From positions 458,623 to 522,622 of the forward strand of contig NZ_FMWG01000001.1 of the NCBI RefSeq assembly GCF_900102795.1: a stretch of 64,000 nt of DNA. Direction: 5' to 3'. The stretch is from Epibacterium ulvae (GTDB lineage Bacteria > Pseudomonadota > Alphaproteobacteria > Rhodobacterales > Rhodobacteraceae). The notes beneath the pieces are model-generated. The model saw only the letters and a list, made by a program, of their open reading frames with translations, searched no databases and was not told the DNA's origin. Of this stretch, positions 44,601 through 52,456 are shown one piece after another (the stretch's first letter is position 1; each line of letters opens with the position of its first letter). The position numbers and the translations under genes are program-made.

Positions 44601-44660
44601 TTATTGATATCGTTCCTCCGCTTCGATTGGCGTGATGTAGCTGGGCGGCTCAAGCAGGCG
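44601..44660 (-). pseudogene. IS3-family OrfB C-terminal remnant (second copy)
   Basis: The minus strand gives RLLEPPSYITPIEAEERYQ then stop. It aligns with the remnant at 35352-35525, and similarity continues beyond the stop to about 44537. It is cut off at 44660, where an IS407-type sequence begins. Same orientation as the copy at 35.4 kb. Confidence 0.7.
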
Positions 44661-44752
44661 TTTTTTTGACCCAATTGAACCATTATACTGACCCACCCCT
44701 CTAAGATCAGGCCACAGAGGGATTCGTAATCTATCCAAGGAAAGGGTGGACT

Positions 44753-45001
44753 ATGAAACGAAGATTTTCTGACGAACAGATTATTGGAATGTGCAAGGAG
44801 TACGAGGCAGGTGTTTAAATTCCGGAGCTGTACCGCAAGTACGTGATGAACGTATCGGACGCGAAGAAGTTGCCTGTTCTGGAGGATGATAAGACCCGTT
44901 TGGCATGCATGCTTGCGGATGCCATGTTGGATAACGCCGCATTGAAGGATCTTGCGGCAAAACGACTGACGCCTGATGTGAAGCGGGTCAGTCCTACTTG
45001 A
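44753..45001 (+). pseudogene. IS3-family (IS407-like) OrfA remnant
   Basis: MKRRFSDEQIIGMCKEYEAG, stop (TAA), then in the same frame IPELYRKYVMN, and VSDAKKLPVLEDDKTRLACM up to MLDNAALKDL. This is OrfA of the IS407 type with a premature stop and an internal deletion that removed the TFYNWKAKYGG region. No OrfB follows. An IS-end-like GACCCACCCC lies 60-70 bp upstream. Confidence 0.8.
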
Positions 45002-45065
45002 TTGCTAGTGTATGGCCCGCCTTTGATCCAGAGACCAAATGCTGCACACTGTATGAATGGCAATT

Positions 45066-48000
45066 TCAATGAAAATCACGGCTTGGGAAGAGGCGCTTTG
45101 CTTGGTCACGGGGGTGCATGGCGCGGGTGGGATAGCGTGATTGCTTGGGTGTGTCGTCGGCGCGAGGGCCCTCAGTCGTCAGAGCTTCTGGCTCTGGGTG
45201 ACCCAGTTCGAAAAGTTTATGCGACATGTCCTGAATGTCCTGCGCGATCAAGTGTATGACGATGCCTTCGCGTTGCAGATAGCCTGTTACGCGCAACAAT
45301 CGTCCACCCATAACAATCCGCCGAAACCGTTCATAAACGTTGCGCCAAACCACAACATTGCTGACGCCGGTTTCATCCTCAAGTGTCAGGAAAATTACGC
45401 CAGAGGCCGTGCCCGGGCGTTGCCGGGTGATGACAAGGCCGCAGACGCTGTAGCGCCCCAGCGCAATGTTCTGCAATGATGCGTGTGTGACAAGGCCAGA
45501 AAGCGTGGGGCGCAGCAGTTCCATCGGGTGGGCGCGCAGAGTCAGGCGAGTTGAAACGTAATCTTCCACCACCTCTTCGCCCAGTTGCATGATGGGTAAA
45601 GCGACCTGTGGTTCGTGGATATTTTCCCCGTCAATCGGATCATTAAACAGGGGCAACGGCTTGGGGCTTTGGATGGCTTTGACTTGCCATAATGCGTCGC
45701 GACGCGTGAGGCCCATATCCGAGAACGCATCGGCCTCGGCCAGACGTGTTAACACGTCTGGATGCAGGCCCGCACGGAGCCACAATGCTTCTGGGTCAGG
45801 ATAGCCATTGCCGCGCGCAGCCACGATCCAACCGGCATCTTCCTCCTTCAGCCCTTTGATCTGGCGAAAGCCCAAGCGCAGTGCCAAAGTGCCGTCTGGA
45901 CGACGCTCCAGCGTATTGTCCCAGTCTGAATGGTTCACGCAAATCGGACGGGTTTCAACTCCGTGCTCGCGCACATCACGTACGATCTGTGCCGGGGCAT
46001 AAAACCCCATTGGTTGCGAATTCAGCAAGGCACAGGCAAAAATCGCTGGATGATGGCGTTTCAGCCATGCCGACACGTAAGCCAGCATAGCGAAAGCGGC
46101 GGCGTGGCTTTCGGGGAAGCCGTAATCGGCAAAACCCTCGATTTGGCCGAAACAGCGTTCGGCCACGTCCGGGGCGTAGCCATTCCGCAGCATACCGGCG
46201 ATGAACTTGTCACGATACTTGCCGATGGTGCCCATGCGCCTGAATGAGGCCAGCGAACGGCGCAGATGGTCCGCTTCTTCCGCAGAAAACCCAGCACCCA
46301 CCACCGCGATTTGCAAGGCTTGTTCTTGAAATAGTGGTACGCCAAGGGTGCGTCTGGTGACCTCCTCCAGCGCGGGGCCGAAGGGTTCTATTTCCTCCAG
46401 TCCATTTCGCCGCCGGATATAGGGCTGCACCATGTCGCCTTGGATCGGGCCGGGGCGGACAATGGCGACCTCGATCACCAGATCGTAAAACTCGCGGGGG
46501 CGCATCCGGGGTAGGAAGTTCATCTGCGCCCTGCTTTCCACCTGAAAGACACCAATCGCGTCCGCCTGGCAAAGCATATCATAAGTGGCCTCATCGCCCT
46601 GAGGAACCGAGGCAATGCTATGCGTGATGTTGTCATGCTCTTGCATCAGGGCAAAGGCTTTTCTGATGCAACTGAGCATCCCAAGCCCCAGTACATCCAC
46701 CTTCAAAATCCCCAGGGCATCAATGTCATCCTTGTCCCAGCAGATCACGGTGCGGTCTTCCATCGCAGCATTCTCAATAGGGGCAAGCTCATCCAGCCGC
46801 CCGCGCGTGATGATAAAACCACCAACGTGCTGGGACAGGTGGCGGGGAAAGCCGATGATTTCACCAATCAAGCGAATGGTTTGCATCAGGCGGCGGTCAT
46901 TCGGATCAAGGCCAAGCTCGCGGATGCGATCCAGATTAACGCCGCCATTTGTCATGCCCCAGATCTGGCTGGATAGTCCTGCCGTGACATCCTGACTGAG
47001 CCCCATGACCTTGCCGACTTCGCGGATGGCTGCGCGGGTGCGGAAGTGAATGACTGTTGCACAGAGGCCCGCGCGGTGACGGCCATATTTCTCATAAATC
47101 CACTGAATCACCTCTTCGCGGCGTTCATGCTCGAAATCCACGTCGATATCCGGCGGCTCGCCCCGGTGTTTGGACACAAAGCGTTCAAACACCATTGTGA
47201 TCATATCAGGGCTGACATCGGTGATGCCCAAAAGAAAGCAAAGAATGGAATTGGCCGCAGAGCCGCGCCCCTGACATAGGATGCCCTGTGATTTCGCGAA
47301 TTGCACAATGTCATGCACGGTCAGGAAGTAGGCGGGGAAGTTCAGTTCTTTGACTACGGTAAGTTCTTTTTGCATCAGATCAAGCGCCCGGGTGGGGGGG
47401 GCATCTGGATAGCGGCGCTTCAAGCCTTCTGTTGCGAGCCGCTCCAAACGATCTTGCGGAGTTTCGCCCTGGGTTTCCTCATGCGGATATTCGTAAGATA
47501 GTTCTTCCAGATCAAAGCTGCACCCATCGGCGATTTCCAATGTCCGGCGCAGTGCCGCCGGGTGATTGCGAAAGAGATGCGCCATGTCGGCCCCGGCCTT
47601 TAGACGGCGTTCGCCATTGGGCAGCGCGCGGGTGCCGATTTGATCGATGGTTATATGTTCGCGCATACAAGTCAGCACATCGGCCAACTGTCTACGATTG
47701 GCCCGGTGCATCAACACATCACCAACAGCAACCATCGGGGCCGAGGTCCTTTGTGCCGCCTGCGCGCAGGAATTCAAATAGGTCTGATCACTGCCGTCAT
47801 AACAGGGCGCGGCCCCCAAAAAGACATGGTTTGGGAACTGTTGCCGCAGCTTCCGGATGTCTGGTATTGCCTCGTCTAAAGATCTTTGGGGCAGGGCGAT
47901 CAGGATCATGCCTTTACAGGCAGCCATCATATCTTTGATGTAAAGAAGGCACTCGCCCTTTTTTGTCCGCCGTTTGCCAAGGGTTAGCAGGCGTGTCAGA

Positions 48001-48449
48001 CGTTTATAGGCGGCGCGGTCGCGCGGTAGGGTGATCCAGTCAACCGGACTATCCTGCAAAACTAAGCGGCATCCGACAATGAGCTTGGGTAACGATATGG
48101 CACCTGGTTTTGCAATCGGTGTGTTGTGGCCAATTTGCTGCCGTGACGAGGAATCCGTCCGCTGCTGCGACCGGATTTCCACTATCTCCTTTGTCTCGTG
48201 CTTAAGTTCTTTCAAGGCGGACCAGGCACGCACTACTCCTGCGAGTGAATTTTGATCGGTGATGGCGATGGCCGATAGTCCGAGTTCTGCAGCGCGCACA
48301 ACTAATTCTTCGGGATGCGATGCGCCGGTCAGAAAGGTGAAATTCGTGGTGACACACAACTCGGCATAGTCCTGCCCTTGCATCCGGGTGTCCAGAATAT
48401 CGCGTTGGAACGCCTCAACCGGGCGGTGGGTGCGATTGACCTCAATCAT
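45066..48449 (-). CDS. dnaE2: Error-prone DNA polymerase DnaE2 (ImuC)
   Basis: An 1127-aa C-family polymerase: the PHP domain (YAELCVTTNFTFLTGASHPE), the polymerase core with GRGSAANSILCFLLG and PPDIDVDFEHERREE (catalytic acids), and HVGGFIITRG. A C-terminal OB-fold includes GVIFLTLEDETG. In the PHP part the metal ligands are incomplete, as usual for DnaE2. It performs translesion synthesis with ImuA and ImuB. The start overlaps the imuB stop by four bases. The reading frame begins about 25 residues before the usual MxYAELCV start, so the true start may be slightly downstream. Confidence 0.94.
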   Translation of the reverse strand: MIEVNRTHRPVEAFQRDILDTRMQGQDYAELCVTTNFTFLTGASHPEELVVRAAELGLSAIAITDQNSLAGVVRAWSALKELKHETKEIVEIRSQQRTDSSSRQQIGHNTPIAKPGAISLPKLIVGCRLVLQDSPVDWITLPRDRAAYKRLTRLLTLGKRRTKKGECLLYIKDMMAACKGMILIALPQRSLDEAIPDIRKLRQQFPNHVFLGAAPCYDGSDQTYLNSCAQAAQRTSAPMVAVGDVLMHRANRRQLADVLTCMREHITIDQIGTRALPNGERRLKAGADMAHLFRNHPAALRRTLEIADGCSFDLEELSYEYPHEETQGETPQDRLERLATEGLKRRYPDAPPTRALDLMQKELTVVKELNFPAYFLTVHDIVQFAKSQGILCQGRGSAANSILCFLLGITDVSPDMITMVFERFVSKHRGEPPDIDVDFEHERREEVIQWIYEKYGRHRAGLCATVIHFRTRAAIREVGKVMGLSQDVTAGLSSQIWGMTNGGVNLDRIRELGLDPNDRRLMQTIRLIGEIIGFPRHLSQHVGGFIITRGRLDELAPIENAAMEDRTVICWDKDDIDALGILKVDVLGLGMLSCIRKAFALMQEHDNITHSIASVPQGDEATYDMLCQADAIGVFQVESRAQMNFLPRMRPREFYDLVIEVAIVRPGPIQGDMVQPYIRRRNGLEEIEPFGPALEEVTRRTLGVPLFQEQALQIAVVGAGFSAEEADHLRRSLASFRRMGTIGKYRDKFIAGMLRNGYAPDVAERCFGQIEGFADYGFPESHAAAFAMLAYVSAWLKRHHPAIFACALLNSQPMGFYAPAQIVRDVREHGVETRPICVNHSDWDNTLERRPDGTLALRLGFRQIKGLKEEDAGWIVAARGNGYPDPEALWLRAGLHPDVLTRLAEADAFSDMGLTRRDALWQVKAIQSPKPLPLFNDPIDGENIHEPQVALPIMQLGEEVVEDYVSTRLTLRAHPMELLRPTLSGLVTHASLQNIALGRYSVCGLVITRQRPGTASGVIFLTLEDETGVSNVVVWRNVYERFRRIVMGGRLLRVTGYLQREGIVIHLIAQDIQDMSHKLFELGHPEPEALTTEGPRADDTPKQSRYPTRAMHPRDQAKRLFPSRDFH

Positions 48450-49933
48450 GCAAACTCCCCCTGCACAAACCAGCCGGGATTTTGCGGTGTGTAAAACAGC
48501 CAGAGCCGACGTCCTTCACGCGTTTCCACCCGCCAGTAATCGCGCAGGCCGGAGCGCCAATTGTCGTCTTCCAACCACCATTCGGGGGCAATGCGTTCCG
48601 GCCCGGTGGCGCGGCCCGTGGTGAGAGACATTCGACGCCAACGAAAGCGTGTAGGCGGGCGCTTGCCTGTGCCCGCGATGGATTCGGGTGGAAACAGACA
48701 GATCGGACGGGGCTGGCTGCTGCTCCAGCCGCTGGCAGGCTCGGAATAGGCGACGGGTGCGATGATAAAACTGCGCTCGGGGATGTGACTGTCAGCTGGA
48801 AGGAATCGCTGAATATTTTCCAACCCAATTCGGGTACCAAGGCGCGAAATCAGATCATCTAGCCGGTTTTTGCCTCTGTCTGAGACATGACTGATCTGCT
48901 GCATGGGCACAGCCTCGACCTGCGTGGCCTCAAGACGGAGCATATCAATGCCAAACCCCGCATCCACCTCGGCCAGCCCACGTTCAAACAGGGGCAATAT
49001 ACGCTTGGGGTCCCGTAGGGGACGGGCCAAACGCAGATCAACCTGTTGCTGGTCCTGATCTACCCGGCGTAGTGTTATGCACAGGTTCCGCGCGCCTACT
49101 TCCTGTGTTTTCAATTTCGCACAAAGCTGCACAAGAAGCCGCTCGATCCCTGCCATCACGTCCGAAAGCAGGCCGATTGGTTCAGGAAGCGTCATTCGGA
49201 TCGCGAAATGCGGAGGATCAACATAAGGGGAAATCTCTTCGGGTTGGGTGCCCAGGGCCTGATCCAAGCGCAGTAAAAGATCTGGGCCAAACCGGCGGGT
49301 CAGAGGGGGGCGCGCGGCTCCCGCCAAGTCGCCAATACTGCGCAATCCTAGACGTTGTAACGTGACCGATGTGCTGTCATTGAGCCGCAAAGCCGCGACC
49401 GGTAGGGGCGCTAGGGTGGCCAGAGCCTCGCCGCTGAGGGCAATCCCCTCGCCATAATGTGCCAAAGCCCAAGCCGCTCCACGTGTATCTGCAAGACCGA
49501 TCCCTACCGAAATCCCGGCGTGTATCAATCGTATACGCATGTCTGCCAGCATAGCGGTCTCACCGCCAAGCAGATGCGCCGAACCGGTGACATCCATCAC
49601 CAGCCCATCCTTGCCCTCAAGTCCGACCCACGGGCAGTAACGTGTCGCCCAGCGACGGAGCGTGCGTAAAAACCGCTGGTCCTGCTCAGGTTGCGCCATT
49701 TGGCTTTGCAGGTTTGGACAAAAGGCCCGCGCATCTGCATAGGACATCCCATGATGCAGGCCTTGTTGTGTGGCAGCCGCATTCAGGCAATAAAGCCGGT
49801 TGGCATTTTTCTGCTTCAGCGTCAGCGCAAAAGGCCCTTCGATTGGGCGCTGGCGTAAAACCCGGTCACTTGCGAGCCGGGGAAACCATAGTGAGACGAC
49901 GCGACGCTGTATCCCATCGAACATGCCAGACAC
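48446..49933 (-). CDS. imuB: ImuB, Y-family polymerase-like protein
   Basis: A 495-aa protein resembling Y-family polymerases: RRVVSLWFPRLASDRVL, VGLEGKDGLVMDVTGSAHLL and GIGLADTRGAAWALAHYG. Catalytic acids are largely missing, as in other ImuB proteins, which serve as clamp-binding hubs. It bridges DnaE2 and ImuA in the mutasome. The 5' end overlaps imuA by up to 68 bp, and the stop overlaps the dnaE2 start. Confidence 0.9.
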   Translation of the reverse strand: MSGMFDGIQRRVVSLWFPRLASDRVLRQRPIEGPFALTLKQKNANRLYCLNAAATQQGLHHGMSYADARAFCPNLQSQMAQPEQDQRFLRTLRRWATRYCPWVGLEGKDGLVMDVTGSAHLLGGETAMLADMRIRLIHAGISVGIGLADTRGAAWALAHYGEGIALSGEALATLAPLPVAALRLNDSTSVTLQRLGLRSIGDLAGAARPPLTRRFGPDLLLRLDQALGTQPEEISPYVDPPHFAIRMTLPEPIGLLSDVMAGIERLLVQLCAKLKTQEVGARNLCITLRRVDQDQQQVDLRLARPLRDPKRILPLFERGLAEVDAGFGIDMLRLEATQVEAVPMQQISHVSDRGKNRLDDLISRLGTRIGLENIQRFLPADSHIPERSFIIAPVAYSEPASGWSSSQPRPICLFPPESIAGTGKRPPTRFRWRRMSLTTGRATGPERIAPEWWLEDDNWRSGLRDYWRVETREGRRLWLFYTPQNPGWFVQGEFA

Positions 49934-50555
49934 CCAATGTTCCTGATTTGTTCTTTATAAGTTCCCATCTTTGCAGAGTCGAGTCTGTTGGGTCGAACAC
50001 AGGAAGACAGTGCCAACGCGTTTCCGCCGCATTGCTGCCCATGCCTTCGGGAATAATAGCGAGCCCCGTGGACTTTCCATCCCGTGCAGCCAGTTGCAAA
50101 CGCCGCCCTTCTGTCAAACCCAAAGGCTTATTAAGAGATATGACAACCAGCGACACAACACCGGATCGTAAGGCTTCTTCCGCTACTGCTAGCCCTTCTG
50201 ATTGATTTCTGGTGTTGCAAACGGTTAGGTCTGACGGTTGCATAAAATCCACAAATCCTGTTGGGTTGATCTGAGTGTTATCCCAGTCTTCTCGCACCCA
50301 TATCGAATGCCCCCCCAATCGTGCCGCAAGTGCAAAGGCAAACACATATGCGCCCGCCCCACAAACTTCATGTGTGCGGGATCTTGCAGGTGGAAAAAAT
50401 GGAACATCGACGTTTTGCATGGGGAGAATGTAGCGAGAAACACCGGTACCAAACAATACCGGACCTTGGTGGAATCGCAGCGAAAGCTCACTTCGTTGCG
50501 CAAAACGTGGGTCCGTAGAGCTCTTGATTTGGCGACTGCGGCAAATATCTGTCAA
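49866..50555 (-). CDS. imuA: ImuA-like mutagenesis protein
   Basis: A 229-aa protein of the RecA/SulA-like ImuA family. It has THEVCGAGAYVFAFALAARL, then GLAVAEEALRSGVVSLVVIS and LTEGRRLQLAARDGKSTGLAI. It is first in the imuA-imuB-dnaE2 cassette, overlapping imuB. In alphaproteobacteria these cassettes are usually controlled by LexA (GTTC-N7-GTTC). No such site was seen in the 200 bp upstream. Confidence 0.88.
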   Translation of the reverse strand: MTDICRSRQIKSSTDPRFAQRSELSLRFHQGPVLFGTGVSRYILPMQNVDVPFFPPARSRTHEVCGAGAYVFAFALAARLGGHSIWVREDWDNTQINPTGFVDFMQPSDLTVCNTRNQSEGLAVAEEALRSGVVSLVVISLNKPLGLTEGRRLQLAARDGKSTGLAIIPEGMGSNAAETRWHCLPVFDPTDSTLQRWELIKNKSGTLGVWHVRWDTASRRLTMVSPARK

Positions 50556-50826
50556 TGATCCGTGAGAGGCGATGCTGTCTGTTCCCTTGGTAGCGCGCGG
50601 GATCGGGAAACCCGGCCGCGTTTAAATATTTGGATGATTTGCATTGCTCCGCTGCATCTGAGGCATAGGTCATGGGGCTGGTTCAGCCTCGAATGTTGGC
50701 TCATGCTCTGGTGTGCTTACCCCAATCGGAACGCGAACACTGGTGATGTTGGCCCTGCATTGAGCGGAAGCAAGCAGGTAGGAATGGCGAATGCGATGGC
50801 ACCCATCGGGCAGAGGAGGTGGCTGT
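50556..50826. other. Upstream region of imuA
   Basis: About 270 bp between the imuA start and the recombinase remnant. It should contain the imuA promoter. The expected LexA box GTTC-N7-GTTC (or its complement) is not visible; a closely spaced GGAACGCGAAC at about 50737 has the wrong spacing. No gene is recognised. Confidence 0.4.
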
Positions 50827-51132
50827 TCAAGGTCGCAACGCGGTAGATATGCCGAAAAAGAACCGTAGCGCCACGATCTGCATGTCGAAAGTCGAGGACG
50901 TCACACCATTCTCGGTCATATGCAGTTGATAGGCTCTCAATTTTTCAGGCGTGGTTGTGTTCGGCGAATGAGGCAGAAGCTTCGCAAAATCCTTGTTCGT
51001 CGGCATATGGGACGTCTGGGGTTTATCGCTTATCCCACCACAGTACGCGTATTTTCCATCATCCACGCACGCAGCGGGCTTACATTCACCTATATCACGG
51101 GAACCTCCTGTTATTAGATTAAGAAACCTCAA
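50827..51132 (-). pseudogene. Tyrosine recombinase N-terminal remnant
   Basis: The minus strand gives TPEKLRAYQLHMTENGVTSS followed by TFDMQIVALRFFFGIS. This is the SAM-like core-binding domain of an integrase/XerD-type tyrosine recombinase. The catalytic domain is missing, and the sequence turns into an unrelated tail (TALRP). The upstream 35 residues are of uncertain origin. A broken mobile-element gene. Confidence 0.7.
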
Positions 51133-51328
51133 TCGTCAGGCAGGTCTGCAAGGGCGCAAAATACGTGTCTCAAAGTTGGCGCACAACATTCGCCACAAGT
51201 ATTGATGCAGCGTTGCGGCTTTGTCCAAGGGCTGGCCACGGGCACCGGAAAACTCTTTTCTTCAGGCTGATTTCCGCAGGAATTGGCAAGGGTGCCTTAG
51301 AAAAAAGCCCCAGATGCGATGTGTTGAA
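51133..51328. other. Spacer between recombinase remnant and lacI-type gene
   Basis: About 200 bp with no gene recognised. It includes the region just after the LacI-type gene stop. No convincing terminator hairpin was found. Confidence 0.35.
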
Positions 51329-52336
51329 CTAGGCGCGCTTTGTCGAACCGCGTTCAACCAAACGCGCACTCAACAAAGTGGAGCTTGGGATTTTCCCTCT
51401 TTCCACCCAATCTGCCAGAGCATTTGCGGTGATCGACCCCATTCGGGAAACTGGCAAATGCACGGTGCTAAGGGATGGGAATATGACCGCGGAACCTGGT
51501 AGGTCGTCCAACCCCATCAAGGAGATGTCATCAGGAACCTTGAGGTGCTGACTTTGCAATCCAAAAAGCGCTCCTGTTGCCAAAACGTCAGATAAGCAAA
51601 ACACGGCGCTAGGTAACCTCGGGTTCTTACATATTTCGAGGGCCGCCGACGCGCCTCCAGACTGGCTCATCTCCGTTTCAAAATAGCTAAGTTCCAACCC
51701 TTCTTCTATCGCTTTGATCCCGTTCAAACGAGCGATGGTTCGATCATTGTTCTTTTGGGATGCGTAAATGATGGCTATGCGGGTGTGCCCGAGATCTCGG
51801 AGGTGATTAATCGCAATCTGAGCTGCGGACGCATTGTCATAGCCAACCGTAGGCAAATAATGGTTTGGATCATAAAACGAAGTAGCGATTGTTGGCGTGC
51901 GTCTTTGTCGTAGGAGTGCGTGAAAGTCGGGATCATGCGTTACGCCTGAAACAACCAACCCTTCTGCTCCAATATCTAATAATTCGCGTGCTTTCTGGCT
52001 CTCTTTTTCGGGGTCGGAGTCCGTTGTCGCCACGATAAGAGAAAGGCGATGAGTGCCAAGGCCTTGTTCTAAAGAATTCAAAAACCGCGCAAAGATTGCG
52101 TTGTCTAAGGTCGGGACCAAAGCGCCAACAAATCTGGATCGACCAGAATTGATCGCACGTGCAGCTGCACTCGGGACGAATTTTAACTCGTCGATCTTTT
52201 GTTGAACCTTTTTCCGGGTTTGTTCGTTTACAGAATCGGGTGAGTTCAATACGCGAGAGACAGTAGCTACAGACACCCCTGCGGCCTTTGCAACATCGCG
52301 CAAGTTGGAGCGTTTCTTTGCTTCTATTCGCTTCAT
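51329..52336 (-). CDS. LacI-family transcriptional repressor
   Basis: A 335-aa LacI/GalR-type protein. The N-terminal HTH plus hinge reads NLRDVAKAAGVSVATVSRVL and VPSAAARAINSGRSRFVGAL. A periplasmic-binding-protein-like sensor follows (VGYDNASAAQIAINHLRDLG, ISLMGLDDLPGSA). It is divergent from the DUF1989-GcvT gene across a 120-bp spacer that holds two identical 12-bp palindromes, so it probably represses that operon and itself. The inducer is unknown; the neighbouring betaine-type importer suggests a methylated amine or its breakdown product. Confidence 0.92.
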   Translation of the reverse strand: MKRIEAKKRSNLRDVAKAAGVSVATVSRVLNSPDSVNEQTRKKVQQKIDELKFVPSAAARAINSGRSRFVGALVPTLDNAIFARFLNSLEQGLGTHRLSLIVATTDSDPEKESQKARELLDIGAEGLVVSGVTHDPDFHALLRQRRTPTIATSFYDPNHYLPTVGYDNASAAQIAINHLRDLGHTRIAIIYASQKNNDRTIARLNGIKAIEEGLELSYFETEMSQSGGASAALEICKNPRLPSAVFCLSDVLATGALFGLQSQHLKVPDDISLMGLDDLPGSAVIFPSLSTVHLPVSRMGSITANALADWVERGKIPSSTLLSARLVERGSTKRA

Positions 52337-52361
52337 AAGAGTTGGAAAAACCGCGCAGCAC

Positions 52362-52425
52362 TTAACTAATTAACTATGAGTATTGACTGGTGTAACTAGT
52401 TACGTCAAGTTGTGTAACTAGTTAC
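52362..52425. promoter_or_regulatory. Paired palindromic operators for the LacI-type repressor
   Basis: The perfect palindrome GTAACTAGTTAC occurs at 52392-52403 and again at 52414-52425, 22 bp centre to centre, two helical turns. A weaker relative TTAACTAATTAA (three mismatches) lies at 52362-52373. They sit 32-95 bp before the DUF1989-GcvT start, in the spacer shared with the lacI-type gene. The symmetry and two-turn spacing suit cooperative LacI-family binding. Assignment to the neighbour is inference. Confidence 0.8.
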
Positions 52426-52456
52426 ATTCAAATTTCATAAGCGATTAGGTGCTGAG

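Noticed and set aside
50737..50747. LexA box upstream of imuA
   Set aside because: GGAACGCGAAC has two GAAC half-sites only 2 bp apart, not the 7 bp needed.
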